Source of the DNA: Plasmodiophora brassicae
Lineage: Eukaryota; Endomyxa: Phytomyxea; Phytomyxea; Plasmodiophorida
Length of the DNA: 64,000 bases
Assembly (NCBI GenBank): GCA_036867785.1
Contig: CP145410.1
Span: forward strand, 744,001-808,000
Direction of reading: 5' to 3'
In this document: positions 18,869 through 31,200 of the stretch, one piece after another
Position numbering within the stretch: the first letter of the stretch is position 1
Layout: each line of letters begins with the position of its first letter
Position numbers and translations under genes: made by a program
Notes under the pieces: generated by a model
Told to the model about the DNA's origin: nothing
Database searches by the model: none
The model's input: only the letters and a program-made list of their open reading frames with translations

Positions 18869-21800
18869 ATGTCGGATGCGGCAATGATCATGGGTAGATC
18901 GCTGGTTCGGTGGCTGGCCGTGGCGGCGATCGCCGCCCGCGTGGCGACCGCTGTGGTCATCGACCCGACCAAGCTTCGCCAGGAGGTGCACTGGTCCGGG
19001 GCGTCCAGCGTCGTGGCGATCGATTTCGCCAAAGACGGGTACGTTCTGGGCTGGCCCCTGCCGAGATGCGGTGCGCGCCCGCCTCATCATGACGCGCCGC
19101 CGTGCAGGTCCGTCTTCCTGACCGAGAAGGACGGGCGTATTCGGTTGTACCCGTCGATCGAGGCGGACGAGAACGACTTCGTGTACGTGTTCGACCAGGA
19201 GTACGAGAAGACGTACACGTGGTGGGATCGAGGCATGCTGGGGGTGGCCGTCGACCAGAACTATCCGGACGCGCCCTTCCTCTGGGTGTTCTACTCAGTG
19301 AACCGCCTGCCGGGCCTGGACGGCCCCGACTTCAACCTGTTCGACAAGACGACGTGCCCGGCGGATCGGCACAGCTACTGTGGCACGGCCGCACACCTCG
19401 TCCGGGTTCGCGTCGACGTCCCGAGGCGCAAGGGCACCATCGAGCAGGTCCTCGTGTCCGACTGGTGCAGCGCCTCCGGGTCGCATCACATTGGCGACCT
19501 GGTCTGGGCGCCCGACGGCGGCCTGTACCTGACGGCCGGCGACGGCGCCTCGTTCGACTTTGGCGACGTGGGCGTGCCCACTGACCGGTGCTACAACCAC
19601 GACGACCCGCGCCTGCAAGGGTCCTTCCGGTCGCAGCACATGGAGTACCTGCAGGGCAAGCTCCTGTACTTCAGCAAGGAGTCGCTCATGGCCGACCGCG
19701 TCCTGTCGCTGAAGAACAACGATTTCAAGGTGCGTATCTACTGTATCGGAGGACGCGACGACGCCCGCCGTATGCTGACCGTGTTGTCGTAGATCCTCGC
19801 CAAGGGCCTTCGGAACCCGTATCGGTTCACAGTGGACCCCTACACGGTGCGGCGCGTGTGAACGCGGGCTTGCCCATGTGTGCGGTGCTGATCTCGGCAC
19901 ACAGGGCGACCTGTACGTCGGCGACGTCGGGTCGGACTACTGGGAGGAGATCAACCGTGTGCCGAACCCGCTGGACCCGGCCAACGCGGGCAAGATGCCC
20001 AACTTTGGCTGGCCGTGCTACGAGGGCAACTACCCGTACGTGGTGTTCGCCCCGAACAACTACCCGATCTGTCTGGCGTTGGCGGAGGACCCTCTGTACC
20101 ACCCGCCCTTCTTCTCCTGTAGGCAGCCCCGCGTTTCAGCGCCGGTGCCCGTCGCCCCGTGTGGTGTGTGCCGACCCCCTACTGTGTCTGCCCAGATACG
20201 CGGCAGGCGGCGATGCCCAGCGACGATCCCGACCTGACGCACTGCGACGCCGTCAACGTGTCGCCGACCGGCTTCATGTTCTACACGGGCGACTTCCTCG
20301 ACGAACAGTTCCGCAAGAAGCTCTTCTGGCTGGACGGTCGGTGGTGCGCCGACCTCCTGGGCGCGGTCCCGCCCATCTGACCACCCGTCCGGACAGGTTC
20401 CAAGCGCTGCGCCTTCTACTTTGACAATGACGGCAACGGGCGGCCGGACCCGACGAAGCTCCACACGGTGCTGTGGACGCCCGAGGTCATGAACCAGCAG
20501 ACGGGCAAGATGGCCAAGCCGGGGCAGTGGGTCGACGTGCGTCCTGCCACGCGTTCCATGATGGACGCTGCCGGTGTGCCCGTCGGGGTCCTGACGTGCA
20601 TGCCTTGCAGATCAAGATGGCCCCGGACGGCGTCGTCTACATTGTCGACTTCTTCGACAGCAACGTGCACAGACTGCTGGCGCAGGGCGTCGTCACCGAC
20701 CCGTACGCGTACATCGACACGGCCAAGTCCAGGTCGCTGGACGTGCCGTTCACGACCATCCTGGACGGGTCGCGGTCGACGACGCTGAACCCGGGTGCCA
20801 CCATCGCCACGTTCCACTGGGACTTTGGCAACGGCAAGATCATGTCGGGCGACCGCAGCGGGTTCGAGAAGGTCGAGGTCACCTTCGACTACGGCGTCCA
20901 CACCGTCAAGCTCACGGTACGGTGCGGCGTCCTCGTTTTCAACGTGCCGGCGCGCGCTGAGCACTCGTTCGTGTTGTGCCTGCACCACAGGTCACAGATA
21001 CAGTCGGTACGTGTGTCACTATCAGCCCGACGAGGACGTCGTTCGCTGAACCGTTCATTGCTTGGACAGGGCGTTCGAAGACGACGACGGCGACGGTGTC
21101 GTCGGGCGTCTTCTTCGACTACAACGTCGATTTCCATCCGCGCTCGCACGAATGGGACCTGTCGGACACGATCGCGTGGCAGGCGTCGATCGTGACCGAG
21201 AACGGCGAGCCGGTCGCCGCCGACAAGCTGAACTGGCGCGTCGTCGTCGATCACTGCGTCGAGTCCATCTGCGGCGATCGCGTCGACTGCCACGTGCACC
21301 CAGGTACGGGCGGTGCGCGCCCGCTCCACGCCTGCCGGGTTCGAGGCTGGCTCCTGACGCACGCTGCTGTGACAGTCGACATTGACACGCGATCGAGGAC
21401 GGGCGCCCTGGGGCAGTTCCGTCCGTTCTCGCACGAGTTGCCATCGTTCTGGGAGGTCGGTCACGCGTCCCGGCGACGGCGCACGTCGACGCGGTGGGCA
21501 ACCATGTGTGTGACTTAGCTGGGTGGGCAGGTGTCGGTGACGGCGGAGCACCCGCGCTTCCCCGGGTTCTTCGGCACGCACGCGTTCCAGACGAGCTCGC
21601 GGTACATCCAGATCGTCCTGGAGACGCAGCCGATGGGCCTGCCGCTGAACGTCTGCCCGAAGACGCCCTGCTACAAGAGCATCATGGCGGGGACCATCAC
21701 GGAGATGTTCGCCCTGGGCGTCGTCACCGACGGCACCGACCTGTACCGGTTCGAGCACTGGGACGTGCCCGGCGCCCCGAACGACACCCGGTGCGCACCG

Positions 21801-24800
21801 GCCGCCCGCAACAGCAGCGCGCTCGACAACGCCCCGCCCCCCTGACGAGCGCATGCTGACGCAGGTACCGTTTCCAGCCGACGGGCGACACGGTGCTGAC
21901 GGCGATCTACGCGCCGACGTCGTTCGCCGCCCGGGACGTGCCGTCGCTGCCGGTGCCGACCGGCCTGGGGCCCCTGCCCGGGTACGGGCAGATCGGCCTG
22001 AGCTGGAAGTCGGCGGGCGCGCCGCCCGCCTGGTTCGTCGTCTACCTGAACGACGCCGGCAAGCCCGCCCAGCAGTACGTCGTGCTCGGTAAGCGGTCGC
22101 GCGCGCGCCCCTGTCCCTCCAAGCGGGCGACGGTGCATGTGGTGCGCCCGCGACTCTGCCGCTGACGGGTGCCGGGCGCGTGTAGGCACGACAACGACGA
22201 CGACGATCACGGTGGCGCCCGTCGCCCATGAGTACACGATGCAGGTGGCCAGCGCCGACGCCGACCTGCGCCTGGGCGCGCTGAGCGCCCCGATCCCGGT
22301 CGCCAGCCTGGCCAAGCCGCCGGCCGGCTTCAAGGGCCTCTGCGTGCCCTGCTTCGACGACGACCTGCTGATCGACGACTTCGAGTCGGCGCAGCGCTTC
22401 TCGAACGGCGTCACGCTGCTGAACACGGTGGTCGGGACGGACGGGACCATGGCGGTGCAGCGGCGCGACACGTACCAGGGCAGCAGCATGCTGGCGGTGG
22501 CGCCCGACGCCGGCCGCGCCTCCCCCATCCTCTACTTCATCCTGGGCACCGCCAGCGCCTGCTTCAACTTCAACCCGCTGTCGCTGCCGTACACGGCGCT
22601 GGAGTTCGACGTCGTCCTGCCGGCGCCGGACGCCCGGTTCGAGGTGCGCCTCATGGGCAATCGCGTCCACTGCAAGCGATCGCAGGACACGCTCGCCCTG
22701 TACGCCCTGCAGGACTACGTCGACGTCGGGCAGGGCGGGCGCGGTCGCGTCCAGCACGTGCGCATCCCGATCACGATGCGCGACCTGAACGCCGCCGTCG
22801 AGTCCATCACGTTGTCGGCGTTCGAGCCGGCCGACGCCGGCGCCCTGTTCCGGTTCGACAACGTCCGCCTGACGAGGGCGTGCGCCGAGATCGCCACGAC
22901 GCCCCGGCTGGCCTTCGCCGCCTGCGCCCTGATGGTCGACGACTACGACGACCCGGTGCGGTTCGCCATCGGGCACAACCTGGTGCCGGGGCCGTTCGAC
23001 GACGACGTCGTGCGCGGCGAGTTCAGCGGCCTGGGCCTGGCCGACATGGCCCGGACCGACGACGGGCGCCTGTCGCTCGTGCCGGAGCGGGGCGCCCGCG
23101 TCTGGGAGGACTTGGCCCCGCCCGGCACCTGCTTCGACCTGGTCGCCCACGCCATCGAGTACGTCGCGTTCGACCTGTGGGGCGACCTGGGCACGTCGTT
23201 CAACGTGCGCCTGGCGCTGAAGCGCGACGACTGCTCGGTGCGCGACGACACGAACGGGTCCATCTTCCTGGCCGCCGTCAACGACTGGGGCGGGTTCGCG
23301 TCGCGCCACGCCGCCGACAGGGGCCGCGTCGTGATCCCGATCACGGCGTTCGGCACGTCGAACGTGCGCCGCGTGCACGGCCTCGAGTTCCTGCACTTCG
23401 CGCCGGCCGGGCGCCGCGTCCACATCGACAACGTCGCGCTCCTGCAGCGCTGCGCCGTCCCCATCAAGACGACGCGCCCGACCTGGTGCACGCTCGTCGT
23501 CGACGACTTCCGCAGCGCCAAGCGCTGGGCGCAACGGGTCAACCGTCTGGGCGGCGTCAACCGGGTGCCGGCGGCGGCCACGAGCGACGGCGACGGCGTC
23601 CTGGGGCTGCCGGCGGCGCCGGCCCCCGACGACGTCGTCGAGTTCGAGCTGTTCGACGCCGGCCGCAAGCTGTGCGTCGACCTGTCGCTGTACGACCAGC
23701 TGGTCGTGTCGCTGGCCGGGACCGGGTCCATCTCGATCGACTTCCGGGTGGCGCTGACCAGCCGCCCGAAGGACTGCGGCGGCGACCCGGCGGCCGCCGA
23801 CCTGACGAGCGCGCCGGTCCAGGCGAGCCGCTGGGTGGTGGCGGCGGGCGGCGGCGAGGCGCGCATCGCCATCCCCATGGGCGAGTTCGCCGGCGTGCCC
23901 GCGTCCAACGTGCACAGCGTGGTGATCAGCGCGATGCGCGGGGCGCCGTTCCGCATCGGGGCGGTCGCGTTCGAGCGCGCCGACTGCGTCCAGTTCCTGC
24001 CGGACACGTCCGTCTCGCTCGAGTGCGCCCGCGTCGACATTGACGACTTTGCCGAGAAGTCGACGTTCGCCAGCAGTGAGTTGCCTGCGTTGCGTTGTGT
24101 GTGCTATGTGTGTGTGTGCTGAGTCGCGACGGTGCCGACAGCGAACAAGCTGGGCCTGCTGCACGGCAGCGACGGCACGATGCAGTCGGTGACGAGGACG
24201 CCAACCGGGCGGATGCGACTGGTGCCCAAGGGCGCCGACTCGTACTGGTACACGATCGTCGGCGACTGCGTCGACTACAGCAAGTACACGTACCTGCACA
24301 TGACGGTGGACGGCGCCGGGCCCGGGTTCGACATGGACATCTACCTGCAGCGCAGCGGGGCCTGCGTCGGCGACCGATCCCCGCGGGCCAACGTCCGCAT
24401 CGGGGCGCTCTCCGACTTTGTCACCCCGGACGGCACCAGGAAGCACGTCTGGGTGCCGCTGAACAGGGTCGGCGCCGCCGACCTGAAGGCCGCCGCCGCC
24501 TTCTCGGTCAGCAACCTGAACGGCCCCGTGGTCATCGGCAACATCTACGCGGCCGCCGGCGGCTGCGTCCCCTACTACGTACGTGTGCCCGGTGTTCGCC
24601 CGTCGCCGTGCGCCGATGACAGCGACGACGACGTCGCGTTCGTTTACTGACATGGGCGGTTCCGCAGATCAACTGGCCGCAGAAGTCGTCGCCGGCGATG
24701 TCGCTGCTGGCATGGCTGGCCATTGGCGGGTCGATCCTGATCGTGCTGGTCGTCGGCGCCCTGCTGTGCCGCCGCCGGCGACGCCTGCACGAGCTCAAGG

Positions 24801-25012
24801 ACACGGACGAGGCGTCGTTCTCGGCGGGGTCACCGTTGGCGGCCAAGTCCGGCGACAAGGTCAGGACGCCGGCGGGCGGATCGCGGCTGTCGTCGAAAGC
24901 GCTGCCCAAGCTGGACCTGGCGCTCGCCGAGCCGAACTCGATCGACCAGGCGTCCCCGCTGCCCGCCTGGCTGAAGTCGCCGCCGGCGAAGACGCCCGGC
25001 AAGAACCTGTAG
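18869..25012 (+). CDS. Type I membrane protein: sugar-dehydrogenase-like propeller, PKD, four tandem modules
   Basis: Fourteen exons: 18869-19729, 19793-19846, 19905-20118, 20196-20336, 20397-20536, 20611-20916, 20991-21006, 21070-21303, 21376-21455, 21531-21790, 21865-22088, 22186-24075, 24142-24578 and 24668-25012, giving 1733 aa. Residues 1-28 are a signal peptide. Residues ~30-510 match the GSDH/HHIP-like six-bladed propeller: FLTEKDGRIRLYPS, SHHIGDLVWAPDGGLYLTAG, KGLRNPYRFTVDPYTGDLYV, GDVGSDYWEEINRV, NFGWPCYEG and MAPDGVVYIVDF. Residues ~515-600 are a PKD domain (FHWDFGNGK...HTVKLTVTDTVGRSKTTTATV). A fibronectin-III-like stretch follows. From about 900 to 1620 there are four tandem ~185-residue modules, each opening with a VDDF/IDDFxSAxRF motif, resembling CBM11/CIA30-type jelly rolls. 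One membrane span (LLAWLAIGGSILIVLVVGAL) is followed by RRRRR and an ~80-residue cytoplasmic tail. Quinone-dependent catalysis is unproven; cell-surface sugar sensing or binding is plausible. Confidence 0.88.
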
Positions 25013-25219
25013 ATAGTAAACCCCCTGTTGTCTCGCACACCACAGTCTCTGGCCCGGCACCAACGTGTCTGCCTGCCGCTCGTACAGCAACCCGGGCACT
25101 AACAACGCGTTCTGTATTCATACGCGCATACACGGTTGGCGGAGGTGGCCGGCCGGTCCACTGCCCCCTTCATGGCATGATTACGCGCACCCCGGTGATG
25201 GCTAACGGATTCGGGTCGC

Positions 25220-28200
25220 CTACTCCTGCGGGGGACGACCGTCCGGTACACTGGGGCGCTTGGTGAACGCGCCCAGGACGACCTCGTTGACGGCGTCGGA
25301 CATGATGCGTTCCCGTCGGGCGCTGCTCTTGGAGAACAGGTCGGTCAAGGGCAGGCGCTGCAGGGCCTCGTCGACCAGGTTGAGGTAGTGGCTGTTGAGC
25401 AGGACGGAGAAGTACTGCCTGGCGCTGATCAGCATCTGGTGGTCGCGCGGGTCCCGGAACCCGCAATGGCTCCCGATGATGAACCGGGCGCGCGCGTCAA
25501 AGAACCGCAGGTCGGTCAGCTCCAGGACGCCGATCGCCCGCTGCAGCGTCCCGATCGACGGCGACGCCGACCCGTTCGACAGGCTCTCCAGCAGCTCCAG
25601 GCAGCCGGCGTACAGGTCGGCGATGCCCCGGGCGAACGCGTACCGCGACGCAAAGTCCTTCAGGCGTCGGACGACGACCGCCAGGTTCCGGCGCGCTTCC
25701 GCCACGTCGATCGCGTCGTGGTTGCGCGCCCGGCCCGCGGTCGTCAACGCGCCGGGCGACGCCGCTGCCGCGCCGCCGACCGGGTTGCTGCCCGGGAGCA
25801 GAAGTGTCTTGGAGGCGGCGGCGGCAGCGCCCGCGCCGGCGCCAGCACCACCACCACCAGCAGCGGCAGCGGCGGCCAGCGGCGGCTGGTTCTGTGTGGC
25901 GGCGGCGGCGGCCCTGGGCGTGTCCAGCAGGATCTGCACGAGGTACTCGGCGATGAGCACGTGCTGCAGGATGTCGTCCCACCGGGCGATGTCGGTCCGC
26001 GTCGAGTAGTCGAGGAAGAGCGTACCGAACCAGGCGGACGCCTTGCTGGTCTGGCCCAGGCGCAGGTAGACCAGGCAGAGGATGCCCTGGCCCGTGATGG
26101 ACAGCTCGACCTCGCCCCGGTACTCGCCCAGCAGCAGCGTCCGGCACGTCTCCAGCTCGTTGTACTGCAGGGCCATGAACGCGTTCAGCGTGGCGATGTG
26201 CCGGTGCATGACGACGCTGCCGTACTGGGTGCAGGCCCGGTCCAGCGTGGTCAGCGACGACCGCGCCTGGACGAAGTCCTCCTGCAGGATCGCAAGGACG
26301 GCCTGGCTCAGCAGGAGGCGGTAGCCGAGCAGCGGCTCCTCGTAGAGCATGCGGCCGACGGCACAGTGCTTCAGCTTGGGTTCGGCCAGCGCGAAGTTGC
26401 CGCTGGCGATGTCGAGGATGGCGCCGTACAACGTGACCAGGTCGGTGACGGGCGACGTGGGCGCGGCGGCCCGACGCGACGCCCGACCCGCGGACGAGTA
26501 CGCCATGTCGGTCCAGCCGTGCCACAGGTAGTACTCGCTGATCGTGGCGTCCGCCGCGGCCGCCATGGCCTCGCTGGCGGGGTCGCTGCTCACCGGCAGC
26601 GCTTGCGCCGCGTCGACCGCCTTCATCGCCGCGTCGAACCCCTCGTTGGCGTTGTTCACCATGACGCTGTTCCAGGCGATCAGCAGGTAGATCCGGATGA
26701 TGGCGATCAGCTCGGCGTTCGACGACGCGGGCGCCATGCCCGTCGACGGCGGCATCAGGCGGTGCTGCTGGAGGTCGTCGTCGCCGCCGACGCCCGACAT
26801 GGCGCTGGACACGACGCTGGCCCGGTTGTGGTGCGTTGACACGGCGCCCGACGGCCGTTCGTGGACCTTGAACAGCGAGCGGATCCAGTGACGAGCGCGC
26901 GCCGTCGACACCGACAGGCCATGCGACATGGGCACGGGACGACCGAGGTGCAACAGCGCGTTCTTCAGCGAGTCGACCGCCAGGGCATACTCCTCGATCA
27001 GCATGTAGCACTCGGCGAGCTCCACGTTGATGGCGTCGACAGCGACCGGCGTGATCGGCGGCGCCGCCGCGAACGCGTCCGTTCCCGCCGCCGGCGACGG
27101 TTGCCTGGACAGCGACAACGAGCCAGCGATGGCAGCACGGTAGGCGGCGATGGCCTTGGAGATGGCCCCGTCCCTTCGTTGGCTGCGTCCGACGCGAACC
27201 TGGTACATGATGCACCGGGCATAGTTACGCGCCATCCGCCAGTGATGCGCCAGCTGGTTGTCGTTCTCGGCGCCGAGTTCCTCGAGGACGCTGGCCACCA
27301 CGCCGTGCAGGCGGCGCTTCCTCTCGATGTCGACGGTCGACGCCACCGAGTTCAGGACGGCTTCGCTGGCGAAGGCCACCTGCCGCATGTCGCTGCCGGG
27401 CGGGGTCGCATCAACCATCAGGCGCGCCTTCGTTAGGAACGCGTCCAGTTCGCGATCCAGGTCAGCGTCCTCCTCCGGGTACGTCGCCCCATCGACGTTC
27501 AGCTCTGGGTTGGCGTTCAGCAGGCGGAGCACCGCCTGCAACGTCCTGTACTCGAAGCGCATGCCGATGACGCTACAGACGGCCAGCACGTCGCGCTGCG
27601 GTTTGGTCAGCTGGTCGGTCATGACCCGATCCATCCGAATGTTGGAGTCCCGAGCCGTCCTCTCGCGCATGCGTCGAGCCCGCTCGCAGACGACGTAGGA
27701 CGCCCTAGCGATCGCGATGATGCGGTTCGGGTGGCCGCCAGCCGACACCGACACGAACGACAGGAACTCGGGCGACGGAAGGAATCCCCCCAGCGACAGG
27801 GACACGAGCAGCGCCGTCTCCTCGGTGGACAGCGCGGGCAGGAGCAGTGACTCGCGTGCACAGTTGCTGAGGAACTCTTCGCCGTGCATCACCCGGGTGT
27901 CCAGCGTCGCTATCAGTGAGGCAGGACTTGTCGCGGATTGCCCGATCGGGACGCGTCTCGCTTCCGGAGCGCTTTCGTTGTACCCAAGGATGGCGAACGT
28001 CGACGGGGCGTGCCCGACAAGCTCGTCGATGCAGATGGCCGACCAGGGGTCCAGGCGCTCGGCTCGATCGACGACAAGAATGAGGCGACGGCCGGGCGGA
28101 AGTAGCATGCCGACGACGATCGACAGCAACTGAGCGGCACGATGACCGTTCGTCGAGGAGTCTGGGGCGCGGGGCGACATCGTGGCGTCAGAGGCGGGAG

Positions 28201-31200
28201 GAGCCGGGAACCCGTCACCGTCAATGTCGAGCAGCGGGTTCAGCAGCCATAGGTCGCGTGCCAGGCGAGGGGCCATCCGGTTCGTCGTTGACATGACCTT
28301 GGCACGAAGCGCGGCCCCACCACCGGCGGCAGCCGCGACCGGCTTGAAGAACTGTTTGACCAGATGGCGAATGGCGGTACCCGGAGGCAACGCGTTACCC
28401 GCAGGCGGCAAGTACGTCAAGAGGAACGCTGGCCGATGGGAACATGCCAGCAGGGCGGGCGTGACCTGGACGAGGTTCCGTAGCAGACCAGAGAGACCGC
28501 CCGTGTGCGACCTGATCTGGACCAGCAGCCCGTGGTTCATATCCAGGCGACTGACGACCATGTTCTGGAGGCGGGAGCGCAGGTCGTACCGGCCGACGTA
28601 CAGGACCGACCGGCTCAGCGACTGTAGTCGACGAACGCACGCCAGCTCGACAGCGTCGAGTACAAAGTAGACACGCAGCTGGATAGAGGCGGCAGCGGCG
28701 GCGGTGGCTGTCGTACTCGTGTGTCCACCAGCACTTGGCGGTTGCTGCTGCTGCTGTTGCTGCTGCTGCTGCATCTGCTGCGCGTCCAGTTTGCCTTGCT
28801 GCGCCAGACGGGACGCACCGAGCGGCACCGATGTGTTCGTGGCCTCGGCGGCCGCCATGGCCGCCTCGTCGTACTCGTGCGTGATGATCGACTTCTCGAA
28901 CGCGTCCTGCGTGTTCTCGTCGATCACGATGTTGGATTTGGCGATGGACAGCGCGATCTGGGCGTGGCGAACGGCGGGGCCGATGGCGACCGTGTCCTCC
29001 AGCGCCGACACCGTGTACAGCCAGCCAGGGCCGCTGCCGATCCCGACGTTGCATGCCGACCCGATCAGGCGTGATAGGCGGAGGGCGAACATGAAGGCGA
29101 CAGGCGGGCCCAGCTCGGCGGCGGCATCCACAGCGACCAGCGCCGACAGATGGAGGCCGGACGACGACAGCGATATGTGGAGGCAGTGTGGCTCGCTGAA
29201 CCGCATTGTTTGCAACTCGAACGATAACACGTCGATGAAGCGGCACGCTTTCAGCGGATCCTGTTGAGGCAATTCAACGCGAACGGCGATGACAATCAGG
29301 TCCAGGGCGGGGTCGTCCGAGGCCGAAGAAGCGAACACGCTGCCTGGCGATAGGGCAACCGACTCGAAGCTGCTGGCTGAACTGCCCACCTGGCCAGGTA
29401 GGTTGATCTGCAGAAGGTCGTTGCCCGATGTTATCGGAGCGCTCATGCCCGACACGTTCGGGGTCGTCCCCATAGCCGTATTGCCGGAACGCTGCAGCAG
29501 GCGATGGTTATGCTGGCTGCTATCACCGTTAGGTGGTACGATGACGCCAGGTGCATGGCGTCGCGTTGGGAGCCGAACGAATGGTGCCGCGACAAACGAC
29601 GCGGTCTTCAGCACCTGATACTGTCTGATGAGCGAGATCAGCGTCTGCGCGCCGCCGTCCTGGACGACCCCATCGTCGGACGCGTTTGAGGGTTGGAACC
29701 CATGCACGACGGCATATATGCGATCATCGCCTTCGCGACGAACGTCGACGCGGCCGCATAAGCGCAGGAGCTTGAGCATGTCCTTGTGGACGACGATCTT
29801 GCCCTCATCGCTCCACAGGTGGACGTCGTTGACAGCAGGACCGATACCAATGAACCCGCGCATGGCGTTCACGCCTCGAGTGTTCACAAACACGATATCG
29901 TCGCAGGCCATCAGCCAGCGGAAATCGAACCGGTCCTTGAACGTGCGCTCCTGCAGAGCGTGGCGCATGGCCAGCGCACAGAGCATGGCCTTCGAGCAAA
30001 GAGACGCCTGCGAGGATGTCGCACATGCGTCCCAGACAGCCAGCAGGTGCTGATCTGTCAGCTCAAGAACCGCCCCGCGGAATCGTTCGACACAGTCGAG
30101 CAGGACGGCGAAGACGGCCGCGTATTCCCCGCGGGATGATTGCTTGCTGACCGAGGCGAGCCGATCTGGTATGCAGACACGTAGGACGACGGCCCAGGAC
30201 GTGACTGGTTCCAGCGATGCGGCGATCGCCTTCGACTTCAAGTTCGACGCGTTCGACGTTGTCAGGGATGGCGTTACAGTGTTAGTCGTCGATGAGATGG
30301 GTAGGCAGACGTCGGCACTGCCGGTCGAGCAGATGGATCCGTATGCAATAGGCCGAGGCAGGATAGACGCCCAGGCGGAATCGGACGGCGTCGCACAGAT
30401 CGGCGGTGGCAAGGACTGCTGCGTCACGCTGGCTAGGGATCCCAGCAGAGTCGATCCGATCGTGTAAATTGTCGTGGGGAGCCGAGTTACCGAAGAGTAG
30501 GGCGTGCGAGAAACAGAGGGCGCCGCCGTCGATGGCGATAGTGTTTCCCCTCTCGTGAACGTCTTCACACGCGACAGCGCACTCTGCTTCGATTCGACAT
30601 CGGCGTTCTGTTTCGGTTCGCCATCAGCACCGGACAAGGCCTCAGGCACTTGCTCATTATCGTCTTCAGCTTCTGTGGGTGCGGGTTCCTGGTCATCGTC
30701 TCCGCTTTCAGAAGACGATGATGAGAATGGTGTCATCGGGGCAGGCGGCTCCGTTGACGTGGATGGCGGATCCCTATGTTCAGGAATCGAACGCATGCGC
30801 CCAAGGTTTGGGGCCGATGCGCTCACCGAGTTCAGGGACGGCTGCCGCAACAGGTCCTCATTCGAGACGGACTCATCATCGCCACTGGCGGCAAAGCCAT
30901 CCTCGACATTGGCAAACGTGAGGCCGGTGTTACCCGCCAAAGGATGGGGCATTTGAGTTAACTTTGAGACTTCTGGCAGGTCCACTTCGCTGTCCGCGTT
31001 CACCGCCATCTGGTCGAGGACGACGGGCCAGCGATCACGAATGATACGCGCCATGGACATCATACGATCTTCGTTACGACGTCTTGCCAGTGAGCGTGAC
31101 GACAGATCGCCATCCTTCGCTTCCTCCTCGATGTGCGGATCATTGTCGATGTTCTGGAAACGTCGCCGCAGACGGGCCAAGTAGTAATGATCGTTGCAGA

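Noticed and set aside
20889-24653. A 1,254-codon minus-strand open frame
   Set aside because: It is the exact antisense of the propeller-receptor exons, rich in Arg/Val/Ala/His from reversed GC-biased codons, with no domain; it also crosses several supported introns.
25388-26839. A 483-codon plus-strand frame
   Set aside because: Antisense of the cyclase C-terminus in the GC-rich block; Arg/Gly/Val-rich and without motifs.
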